DNA of 64,000 nucleotides from Candidatus Heimdallarchaeota archaeon. Its GTDB lineage: Archaea; Asgardarchaeota; Heimdallarchaeia; Heimdallarchaeales; Kariarchaeaceae. Shown here one piece after another: positions 44,482-52,381 of the stretch (position 1 is the stretch's first letter; every line of letters begins with the position of its first letter). Where the stretch lies: positions 62,001 through 126,000 of the forward strand of contig JADCLS010000013.1 of NCBI GenBank assembly GCA_026702845.1. Direction: 5' to 3'. Under the pieces are notes generated by a model. The model did not search any database, had not been told where the DNA came from, and saw nothing but the letters and a program-made list of their open reading frames with translations. A program made the translations under genes and the position numbers.

Positions 44482-45668
44482 TCTTCATTTAGAAATGATA
44501 TAGCTGCTGCAGCTAATGTGGCAGCACCAATGTAGAGTTTCTCATCATCAACATCAAATTTTGATGAATGATTGGGATGTATGATTCCCTTCTCCTCATT
44601 ATACGTATCCATCCAAAACATAGAAACAGGTACTTTCCCCTTTAAACTAAATTCAAAGAAGTCCTCAGCCCCCAAGATAGGTTTCTCTTCCTCCCTAATA
44701 TCAGCAGCATCAAACATCTCAGCGTATACCTTTCGGATATGGTCATTTATTATCTTGTTATTGACACCCACTGCATATCCATGGATTATCTCAACCTCAG
44801 CTGAACCACCATATGCCATCGCAATAGTATCTACAAATCTCGGCAAATCGGATTTTATCTTATCTCTAACCTCTTCATTAAGAGTTCGTAAAGTGCATTC
44901 CATCCGACAAGTATCAGGAATGATATTATTCCGATCCCCACCTATGAATTTCCCTGCTGTGAAGACAATTGGTTCCACTGGGTCAATTACCCTTGAAAGC
45001 CAACCTTGAATACTCACATATGCTTGAGCTGCAATGTAGACTGGATCGATGGTCTCATGTGGAGCAGAAGCATGACCTCCTTTTCCCCTAAAGGTTATGT
45101 AAATTTCATCTGCACTCCCAGTTAAAGGTCCATCCTTTATTCCTATCATACCACCTTTTTCTCTGTTCTCAACATGAAGAGCAATTGCTGCGTCAATCCT
45201 GGGATTTTCAGGATCACCGATAGCACCTTCCTCAATCATTGGAGATGCACCTCCAGGGCCTTCCTCTGCTGGTTGAAAAACTAGATCAATGGTACCTTTA
45301 AAATACTCTTTATTAGTGAGGACTAGTTCTGCAACACCTAATAATCCAGCAATATGTGCATCATGACCACAGGCATGCATCTTGCCGGGATTTACTGATC
45401 TATACTCCACATCATTCTCCTCTTGCATGGGTAGAGCATCGATATCAGCTCTAATCAAGATACGTTTGCCTTTTCCTGTTCCATGTATAGTAGCTAGAAC
45501 CCCTGTTTTGGCCATAGTCTTATGCTCTATTCCAAGTTTATCAAGGTGTGAGCATATAAATTTTTGAGTTTCAATCTCTTCGAATCCTAGTTCGGGATTC
45601 TGATGCACTAGTCTTCTGTATTGAATAATTTTACCAGACAGTGCCTTTGCTTGATCAGCAATATTCAT
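44478..45668 (-). CDS. M20-family amidohydrolase (N-acyl-amino-acid hydrolase type)
   Basis: A 396-residue metal-dependent amidohydrolase of peptidase family M20D (hippurate/IAA-amino-acid hydrolases). RRLVHQNPELGFEEIET opens the domain, ILIRADIDALPMQE holds the first metal Asp, MHACGHDAHIAGLLG the Cys/His metal and catalytic site, VFQPAEEGPGGA the catalytic Glu pair, and PILGAEDFFEFS with HPNHSSKFDVDDEKL the last ligands. A central lid/dimer domain lies at about 180-290. No signal peptide is present. It probably deacylates an N-acyl amino acid; substrate unknown. Confidence 0.93.
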   Translation of the reverse strand: MNIADQAKALSGKIIQYRRLVHQNPELGFEEIETQKFICSHLDKLGIEHKTMAKTGVLATIHGTGKGKRILIRADIDALPMQEENDVEYRSVNPGKMHACGHDAHIAGLLGVAELVLTNKEYFKGTIDLVFQPAEEGPGGASPMIEEGAIGDPENPRIDAAIALHVENREKGGMIGIKDGPLTGSADEIYITFRGKGGHASAPHETIDPVYIAAQAYVSIQGWLSRVIDPVEPIVFTAGKFIGGDRNNIIPDTCRMECTLRTLNEEVRDKIKSDLPRFVDTIAMAYGGSAEVEIIHGYAVGVNNKIINDHIRKVYAEMFDAADIREEEKPILGAEDFFEFSLKGKVPVSMFWMDTYNEEKGIIHPNHSSKFDVDDEKLYIGAATLAAAAISFLNED

Positions 45669-45802
45669 AATGGAATGAATTGATGAGATAAAATAAAGAT
45701 ATATGTTTACATAATTCAGTCTTGTGCCTTTTCTATATCGAATTGATATTTTACTAGGGAGCTTACTATTGGTTTATTTATAGAAGAAAATTGTTATCAG
45801 AT

Positions 45803-48499
45803 ATGGTAAATCTGTCTGAGACAAATATTAACGAAGCAAAGAGCTCAGATACTTTTAATGGAAAACAGGTTGTGACCTATAGACTAGATAAAGTAAAAGA
45901 GCTTGGTGTAGATATAGAGAAATTACCTTATTCCATTAGAGTACTTCTTGAGAATGTAATTAGAAATTACGATGGATTCCTTGTTAATCTGGATGATGTG
46001 AATACTGTAGCCAACTGGCCACTGGGTGCTGGTGAGAAGGATGTTCCCTACATGCCAGGAAGAGTAATTCTGCAGGACTTCACTGGTGTTCCACTAATCG
46101 TTGATCTTGCTGCAATGCGAGATGCCATGGCAAAAGAAGGTGGAGACCCTGAAAAAATCAATCCACTCATCCCAACAGATATTGTAATTGATCACTCCAT
46201 TCAGGTGGATTCCTTTGGTAAATCAAACTCTCTTGACATAAATCTAGATTTGGAGTATAATCGTAATCAAGAGAGGTATGAGTTGATCAAGTGGGCTCAA
46301 AAAGCATTCAAGAATTTCAGAGTAGTACCACCTGGTAGTGGGATCATCCATCAGGTGAATCTTGAGTACCTTGCATCAGTAGTTGATATTAGAGAAAAAG
46401 ATGGTGAGCAAATTGCAATTATTGATACATGTGTAGGCACTGACTCCCATACCGTTATGATTAACGGTTTAGGCGTTATGGGTTGGGGTGTCGGAGGAAT
46501 CGAAGCTGAGGCAGTTATGTTAGGTCAGCCCTACGTTATGGTGTTACCTGAGGTGATTGGCTTCAAACTCACTGGAAAATTACCCGAGGGAGCAACGGCC
46601 ACAGATCTAGTTCTGACGGTTGTGCAGATGCTACGTAAAAAAGGTGTTGTTGGCAAATTCGTAGAGTTTTTTGGCTCAGGTCTTGACAAACTAACATTGC
46701 CTGACAGAGCAACTATTGCTAATATGGGACCTGAATATGGAGCAACCATGGGATTCTTCCCTATTGATAATACAACCCTCGATTACATGAGAGCAACAGG
46801 TAGGGACGAAGATCATATTAAATTTGTTGAGGAGTATGCCAAGGCACAAAATATATTCAGAACACCTGATGCAGCATATCCTGAGTTTACAGACACACTT
46901 GAACTCAACCTTGCAGATGTTAAACCCTCCATAGCTGGACCATTAAATCCTGAGGAGAGAGTTTCCCTTGAAGAATCTAAGGGTAGAGCAATTGAGTTCC
47001 AAGAAGCATATATTAGCAATCGAAGCAAGAATGCTGAGATTAGAACTGCAGAATTTGAATACAATGGCGAGAAAATCAACCTTACTGATGGAAATGTAGT
47101 GATCGCAGCTATAACAAGTTGTACAAATACTTCAAATCCTGCAGTCCTCATAGGTGCAGGATTAATAGCTAAGAAAGCATCAGAACTTGGGGTGAATACG
47201 AAACCCTATGTTAAAACTAGCTTTGGACCTGGTTCTCTAGTAGTAACAGAATACCTCAAGAAACTGGATCTACAGAAGTATCTAGATGAACTCGGTTTCA
47301 ATGTTGTTGGCTATGGCTGCACAACCTGTATCGGAAATTCAGGACCATTGCCTGAGGAGATTGAAAAGGCGATAAAAGAAAATGATCTGTACACATCAAC
47401 TGTCTCATCCGGAAATAGAAACTTTTCTGGAAGAATTCATGCACTCACCCTTGGAAATTACCTTGCCTCACCCATGCTTGTAGTCATTTATGCCATAGCT
47501 GGTAGAACTGATATTAATCTGTACGAGGAACCAATCGCGGTGGATAAAAATGGAAAGGATGTGTTTATGAAGGATCTTTGGCCCACCCAAGAGGAAATCA
47601 ACAATGCCATAATGAAAGGGCTTAATCCTGAGATGTTTAAACTTAACTACAGCACCATACTTAATGGAGATATTAAATGGCAGAGTCTTAGTGCTCCTTC
47701 ATCAACATTGTTTGAATGGAATGAAAGCTCTACCTATGTCAGACATCCACCATTCTTTGAAGGTTTTACAAGAAATCCAGAAAATCCAGGAAATATAGAG
47801 AAAGCAAGAGTACTCTTGCTTCTAGATGATAAGATTTCTACTGATCATATCTCACCTGCAGGAAGTATCGCTCATGAGAGCCCTGCTAGCAAATATTTAC
47901 AAGAGAATGGAGTAACACCTGTAGATTTCAATTCCTATGGATCACGTAGAGGAAATCATGAGGTGATGATGCGAGGAACTTTTGCTAATGTTCGTGTAAA
48001 GAATCAGCTAGTTCCTGGAAAGGATGGCTGGTTTTCTAAATATCTCCCTGAGGATGAGATAACTTCAACTTACGAGGCATCAAGAAAATACATTACCAAT
48101 AATATCCCTGTGATAGGAATTGGAGCCAAGCAATATGGTCAGGGATCATCTCGAGATTGGGCAGCTAAAGGACCCGCATTACTTGGCATGCGAGCTGTGA
48201 TTGTCAAGAATATTGAACGTATTCACCGATCGAATCTTGTCGGTATGGGAGTTCTTCCACTTCAATTCATGGAAGGTGAGGGCTGGAGAGAACTTGGTAT
48301 TGATGGATCTGAGGAATTCACTATTAAAGGTGTTTCTGAGGGGCTTGCTGTAGGTAAGATACTAGAGATAGAAGCGACAAAAACTGATGGTTCAAGCATT
48401 AGCTTCAAGGTAAAAGCTAGAATTGATACCGAAGTAGAGTTGGAATATTACAAATATGGTGGTATTCTTAAATACGTGCTAGCTGAATTATTAAAATAA
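45803..48499 (+). CDS. acnA: aconitate hydratase (AcnA type)
   Basis: Interconverts citrate and isocitrate in the citric acid cycle using a [4Fe-4S] cluster. About 898 residues with N-terminal substrate motifs (PPGSGIIHQVNLEYLA, DTCVGTDSHTVMINGLGVMGWGVGGIEAEA), the first cluster Cys in AITSCTNTSNP and the other two in GYGCTTCIGNSGPLP, and the C-terminal swivel domain with DKISTDHISPAGSI, FNSYGSRRGNHEVM and YGQGSSRDWAAKG. I start at ATG 45803, which lies about 25 bases after TTTATTTATA; the upstream in-frame TTG at 45791 is less likely. The bacterial/IRP1-type AcnA architecture is complete. Confidence 0.97.
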   Translation: MVNLSETNINEAKSSDTFNGKQVVTYRLDKVKELGVDIEKLPYSIRVLLENVIRNYDGFLVNLDDVNTVANWPLGAGEKDVPYMPGRVILQDFTGVPLIVDLAAMRDAMAKEGGDPEKINPLIPTDIVIDHSIQVDSFGKSNSLDINLDLEYNRNQERYELIKWAQKAFKNFRVVPPGSGIIHQVNLEYLASVVDIREKDGEQIAIIDTCVGTDSHTVMINGLGVMGWGVGGIEAEAVMLGQPYVMVLPEVIGFKLTGKLPEGATATDLVLTVVQMLRKKGVVGKFVEFFGSGLDKLTLPDRATIANMGPEYGATMGFFPIDNTTLDYMRATGRDEDHIKFVEEYAKAQNIFRTPDAAYPEFTDTLELNLADVKPSIAGPLNPEERVSLEESKGRAIEFQEAYISNRSKNAEIRTAEFEYNGEKINLTDGNVVIAAITSCTNTSNPAVLIGAGLIAKKASELGVNTKPYVKTSFGPGSLVVTEYLKKLDLQKYLDELGFNVVGYGCTTCIGNSGPLPEEIEKAIKENDLYTSTVSSGNRNFSGRIHALTLGNYLASPMLVVIYAIAGRTDINLYEEPIAVDKNGKDVFMKDLWPTQEEINNAIMKGLNPEMFKLNYSTILNGDIKWQSLSAPSSTLFEWNESSTYVRHPPFFEGFTRNPENPGNIEKARVLLLLDDKISTDHISPAGSIAHESPASKYLQENGVTPVDFNSYGSRRGNHEVMMRGTFANVRVKNQLVPGKDGWFSKYLPEDEITSTYEASRKYITNNIPVIGIGAKQYGQGSSRDWAAKGPALLGMRAVIVKNIERIHRSNLVGMGVLPLQFMEGEGWRELGIDGSEEFTIKGVSEGLAVGKILEIEATKTDGSSISFKVKARIDTEVELEYYKYGGILKYVLAELLK

Positions 48500-48545
48500 T
48501 TTAAACCGTCTAAACTATCTATTTTGAATAAAAACTTGGATAAGA

Positions 48546-48920
48546 TCATCCCTTTATTATTTTCACCTGAGCAATCAATTCCTCTTTGAGTAATGGACGT
48601 GATAGAGGAGTATAGACTATTGCATCAACTATCTTCTCATTCAGTAATGAAAGAACTAACTCACCATGACGATCCGAGGTTGTGAAAATTTTCCTTATCT
48701 TTGGGTTCTCTTTCACGCTCTCCAGTAGTTTGATCCCAATATTATCTGGCATTTGATGATCTGCAACTATGATTCTAATATCATTTTCAGCTAGTATGGC
48801 CTCTGCTTCATCAAGTGTTGTAGCAATATGACACGTGAAGGTATCCTTGAAATGTCTTTGTAAACCTTTGAGTAAGAACTTAACATCGTCAAAAAACAAT
48901 ATATGAATATCTTGATACAT
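48546..48920 (-). CDS. stand-alone response-regulator receiver domain
   Basis: A 124-residue CheY-like receiver domain without an output domain. FFDD (D11, D12) is the acidic metal pocket, VADHQMP carries the phospho-acceptor Asp54, IFTTSD the switch Thr, and AIVYTPLSRPL the beta-5 loop. The strictly conserved Lys before Pro is Arg here (RP for KP), which may alter signal transfer. No histidine kinase gene is adjacent. The chemoreceptor-like protein at 59124-61580 is 10 kb away and is not evidently linked. Confidence 0.88.
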   Translation of the reverse strand: MYQDIHILFFDDVKFLLKGLQRHFKDTFTCHIATTLDEAEAILAENDIRIIVADHQMPDNIGIKLLESVKENPKIRKIFTTSDRHGELVLSLLNEKIVDAIVYTPLSRPLLKEELIAQVKIIKG

Positions 48921-48969
48921 CTAATCGTTCAATTTGCTTATGCTATATTTTTTTTCGCCTCAACTTTGA

Positions 48970-49296
48970 TTACTTTGTATAAATTGTAGCATTATCCGGG
49001 CTCATACTTGCACCACATTCTATGCAAAATTTGCTATTAGAAGCATTTATAGTCCCACAACCTGAACATTTCTCAGGTTCAGAAGTATTGATTTGATGAT
49101 TATTTTGACCGGTTTGTTTCCCAACTCGTACTCCCCCATACATTGACGTCAACAGCGATCCTCGAATAATAAAGATGAATATCCCAATAGCATATAGCCT
49201 TATTCCAAAGAAATAATCTATCCCCAATATCCAATCTGCAAACATACAAGACATAGCAATGAGACCTACAATGGAATTTGTACGAGTTCGGCTCAT
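48970..49296 (-). CDS. small membrane protein with C-terminal zinc ribbon
   Basis: A 108-residue protein with two closely spaced hydrophobic helices in the N-terminal half (residues 8-48), a Gly/Gln/Asn-rich spacer, and a C-terminal zinc ribbon CSGCG followed 11 residues later by CIECG. Such short zinc-ribbon plus membrane proteins are common and unassigned in archaea. It lies between the receiver-domain gene and the acyl-CoA synthetase gene on the same strand, with gaps of 49 and 116 bases. Confidence 0.78.
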   Translation of the reverse strand: MSRTRTNSIVGLIAMSCMFADWILGIDYFFGIRLYAIGIFIFIIRGSLLTSMYGGVRVGKQTGQNNHQINTSEPEKCSGCGTINASNSKFCIECGASMSPDNATIYTK

Positions 49297-49412
49297 AATA
49301 GTATTAGAATTGCCAACCTTAATAAAATAATCAACCTAATACTGGAAAATTAAATGGAATTAATATTTTGACCACACAAAAATGATCCTGTAATTATAGC
49401 TAATAGGTTATT

Positions 49413-51503
49413 TTAAGATCTAAGGGACATTCTGGCATCAATTGTTACTGTTCTATCCTCTAGAACAAAAAGTGGATTAATATCAAGTTCTGCAATACGT
49501 GGATGATTCTCAACAAGTTTGCTGATTCTAACAATATTATCTAATAACATTTCTATGTTTACTGCTTTCTTACCACGGAAACCCTGCAGTAGCTTGATTC
49601 CTTTCAGAGAGAATAGCATTTCTTTGGCAATGGAAATGTTGACAGGAACTGGTTCAAACTTCACATCATTAAGCAACTCAATAAGAACACCACCTGTTCC
49701 AACCATTACAAAATGGCCAAATTGAGGATCATATGTAGCACCCAAAGCAATCTCTACACCGTCAGAATAATATTTCTGTATCAGCATCTGCCTATCTTCA
49801 TTAGGTACTTTATGAGTGTTGTAGATCTCCTGTATTGTATCATATGCTTGTCTGGCTTCATCTAGTGTTTGAATATTTATAATTACTCCACCACTATCAC
49901 TTTTGTGAGAAATGTGCTTGCTGGCAATCTTTAGTACAATAGGGAAGGATATCAACTTACAACTTGCTTCCAAATCTTCTAGTGAGTATATAATCGCAGC
50001 TTCAGGTAGGTTGAATCCATAGAGTGAAAATATTTTCTCAATCTCATGCTGAACTAGCAAATTATCTCTTGATTGTGCAGTGGTAATAATCAAATCTACA
50101 TCATCTATAATTTTCTGCTCGATTAGTAAACCATCATCAATCTCAATCTTCTGCTTCCATTCAGCATATTCACAGAAATACCGCAATACCTGTACTGCTT
50201 TTTCTGGATAGGGATAAACTGGATAGGATAAATGTGGATTACGTTCTATATCCCCATGATCTCCGATGTAGCAGACAATCACAGGTTTTTCACTATTTTT
50301 GGCAACTTCATCAATAATACCCAGTTCCTCATCAATAGTTGCCACTACTGGAGGCAGAAAAAGGACAAAAACTATGTCTATTCCATCATCATCCAATACA
50401 ATCTCTACTGTATCCTTATACCCTTGAATACCTGCTGAGGGGAGTATATCAATAGGGTTGGCAATACTAGCCTCGAGAGGTAATATAGCTCTCAGTCGTT
50501 CATAGGTATTATCAGATAAATCATTTACAGTAAGACCATTCTTAATTAAGGAATCTGTTGCCATTGTTCCAGGGCCTCCTGCATTAGAAACTACAGCTAC
50601 ATTCCTTCCCTTAGGTAAGGGAGCACGTAAAAACATCATCGATGTATCTATTAGATCTCGTATACTCTCAACACGAACAACACCAGCTCGTCTCAACACA
50701 CTATCAACTAGATTATCCGCACTGGCCAAAGCACCGGTATGAGATGCTGCTGCAGTAGACCCTCGGCTAGTCGATCCTGATTTCACCATAATAATCGGCT
50801 TCTCCAGAGCTGTTTCCCTAGCTACCGTTATGAAGTGTTTAGGATCGCTGAATGATTCCATATAGCTTGTAATTAAATGTGTTTCATTATCATTCTTGAG
50901 ATAGGGTAACAGGTGATTAATATTCACATCCATTTTATTACCTACAGACACAAATTTGGATAAACCCACACCTAATTCACGGGCATAACCCATAAGGACT
51001 GCTCCGATCGCCCCTGATTGGCTAATAAAGGATATATTTCCAGCCTTGGGTACATTTGGACTGAAATTAGCATTAACTTGCTGACCAAATGCATTGAATA
51101 TACCCATGGAATTAGGCCCAATAACCCTAATTCCAGCCTTCTTTGTTTTCTCAAGTATTTGTTGTTCTAGTTTTGCTCCTTCATCATCCTTTTCCTTGAA
51201 TCCGGCGGTAATTATGATCATAGCCTTGATACCCTTGAGTATGCCATCATCAACTAATTCCATGATATATTTTCGTGATATAATTGAGATGAGCAGATCT
51301 ACATCATCAGATATATCTGTTAGTCTAGAATATACTGTTAAACCATCCATTTCATTTATTTTAGGATGGATTGGATAAATTTGACCCTTGAATCCGTAAT
51401 TGATTAGATTTCTTAGCAATACCCTACCAATAGTATTCTCATTTCTACTTACTCCAGCTATTGCGATTGAATTGGGATTGAATACATATTCTAGATTGTT
51501 CAT
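49413..51503 (-). CDS. acdAB: ADP-forming acyl-CoA synthetase (acetyl-CoA synthetase, fused alpha-beta)
   Basis: A 696-residue fusion that conserves acyl-CoA energy as ATP (acyl-CoA + ADP + Pi to acid + ATP + CoA), the usual archaeal acetate-forming enzyme. The alpha part has the CoA-binding Rossmann domain (IAIAGVSRNENTIGRVLLRN), IGPNSMGIFNAFG, ISQSGAIGAVLM and the phospho-His region AASHTGALASAD, followed by VSNAGGPGTMATDSL. From about residue 470 the beta part is an ATP-grasp domain (FPIVLKIASKHISHKSDSGGV, EVDINPL-type ending IAELDINPLFVLE). It stands alone, 30 bases of leader before the wHTH gene upstream. Substrate acid is unknown. Confidence 0.93.
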   Translation of the reverse strand: MNNLEYVFNPNSIAIAGVSRNENTIGRVLLRNLINYGFKGQIYPIHPKINEMDGLTVYSRLTDISDDVDLLISIISRKYIMELVDDGILKGIKAMIIITAGFKEKDDEGAKLEQQILEKTKKAGIRVIGPNSMGIFNAFGQQVNANFSPNVPKAGNISFISQSGAIGAVLMGYARELGVGLSKFVSVGNKMDVNINHLLPYLKNDNETHLITSYMESFSDPKHFITVARETALEKPIIMVKSGSTSRGSTAAASHTGALASADNLVDSVLRRAGVVRVESIRDLIDTSMMFLRAPLPKGRNVAVVSNAGGPGTMATDSLIKNGLTVNDLSDNTYERLRAILPLEASIANPIDILPSAGIQGYKDTVEIVLDDDGIDIVFVLFLPPVVATIDEELGIIDEVAKNSEKPVIVCYIGDHGDIERNPHLSYPVYPYPEKAVQVLRYFCEYAEWKQKIEIDDGLLIEQKIIDDVDLIITTAQSRDNLLVQHEIEKIFSLYGFNLPEAAIIYSLEDLEASCKLISFPIVLKIASKHISHKSDSGGVIINIQTLDEARQAYDTIQEIYNTHKVPNEDRQMLIQKYYSDGVEIALGATYDPQFGHFVMVGTGGVLIELLNDVKFEPVPVNISIAKEMLFSLKGIKLLQGFRGKKAVNIEMLLDNIVRISKLVENHPRIAELDINPLFVLEDRTVTIDARMSLRS

Positions 51504-51581
51504 GGATGAAGACTTTTGTATACAAATTAAAATAACTAGCCCTTACTCCAAACAAGTACTTGTTTTTCTCAGGTAATTCGA

Positions 51582-52043
51582 CTAGAGTGAAGTGGTGAGT
51601 AGGTGATTCATCTCCTCAAGGATCACTTCAGGATAATCATCAATCAGCTTTTGCTGGATTCTATAACGAACCAATCGACCCCGATTCTGCCTAACCAAAT
51701 ACCCATCCTCAGATAATCGATTCAGATAGGTTCCGATTTGTGAGGTCTCACCAAATATAATTGCCTGTACTATTTGTAATTGTTCTTCCAGTAATTCTTT
51801 TGCTGAAAACCATAGACTGGGGGAAAAATAATTCCGAATGAAAAGTGCAACTTTTTCCCGCTTTGATGATTGCCATACTTCTGAAGCTGTACGTTGAATT
51901 TTCTCTTCAGGTAATGGGTGCTGTTGTATTTGTGTTCCTCCAATAACAGATTGAATAATTGCCTGTATTTGTTCAGGTTTAAAGTCTGGAGTAATCTCTA
52001 TTGTAATCCCATTAGGTAATTTGACAATAGAGTTCTTAGCCAT
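51582..52043 (-). CDS. winged-helix protein, probable regulator
   Basis: A 153-residue protein. The N-terminal 35 residues read as a small beta domain with KLPNGITIEITP, then a Gln/Pro-rich linker, then from residue 60 a helical winged-helix module: REKVALFIRNYF, WFSAKELLEEQLQIV, TSQIGTYLNRLSEDGYLVRQNRG, RLVRYRIQQ. The last segment is a textbook recognition helix and wing. It lies between the acyl-CoA synthetase gene and the tRNA, all on the minus strand, so it may regulate the synthetase; that is a guess from position. Confidence 0.75.
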   Translation of the reverse strand: MAKNSIVKLPNGITIEITPDFKPEQIQAIIQSVIGGTQIQQHPLPEEKIQRTASEVWQSSKREKVALFIRNYFSPSLWFSAKELLEEQLQIVQAIIFGETSQIGTYLNRLSEDGYLVRQNRGRLVRYRIQQKLIDDYPEVILEEMNHLLTTSL

Positions 52044-52128
52044 AGTCTTTTCTCAACATACATGCAATAAAATCTTATTCTTCCAAATCAACGAATCGCG
52101 TAAATGACTTGAAAGTAGTAATAATAAT

Positions 52129-52240
52129 GGCAACGAGGGGATTCGAACCCCTGAGTGCGTAGCACACTGACTGTCATGGCAGTAGATCGTCTACCGATCG
52201 TTCAAGGCCAGCTCCTTGGGCCAGGCTCGGACACGTTGCC
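52129..52240 (-). tRNA. class II tRNA, probably Ser(UGA), with a likely intron
   Basis: On the minus strand GGCAACG (start) pairs with CGTTGCC (end), a perfect 7-base acceptor stem. TCC/GGA forms the D stem. AGGGG-TTCGAAT-CCCCT is the T arm, and AGTGT/GCACT around GCTAC is a long variable arm, so this is class II. After the D arm CTGGC-CTTGAA gives anticodon UGA with U33 and A37, hence Ser. The total of 112 bases is about 24 too long, so an intron probably follows position 37. The mate of CTGGC would be GACAG (one mismatch). The base after the acceptor is A, not the G usual for archaeal Ser, so the isotype is less sure than the gene. Confidence 0.85.
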
Positions 52241-52262
52241 TTATGTAGTGGATTTACCAATC

Positions 52263-52285
52263 CATAATATAATTACTATATTATG
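52263..52285. promoter_or_regulatory. palindromic promoter region of the tRNA gene
   Basis: CATAATATA-ATTAC-TATATTATG is a perfect 9-base inverted repeat. Each arm looks like a TATA box on its own strand. Its minus-strand arm is 23-45 bases before the tRNA start at 52240, so it is probably the tRNA promoter; the other arm is rather far from the acylase start at 52382. Confidence 0.5.
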
Positions 52286-52381
52286 ATTTAAAGACTTAAC
52301 GTTAGTTTTCGTAAAAAAAAATCATTTTGCTGAAAAACCGATGATATTTTTAAGAGATACATTGTGTAGCTTACAGTATCG

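Noticed and set aside
45791..45802. Aconitase start at TTG 45791
   Set aside because: It lies only about 10 bases after the TATA-like box, too close for transcription to include it. ATG 45803 has the right spacing.
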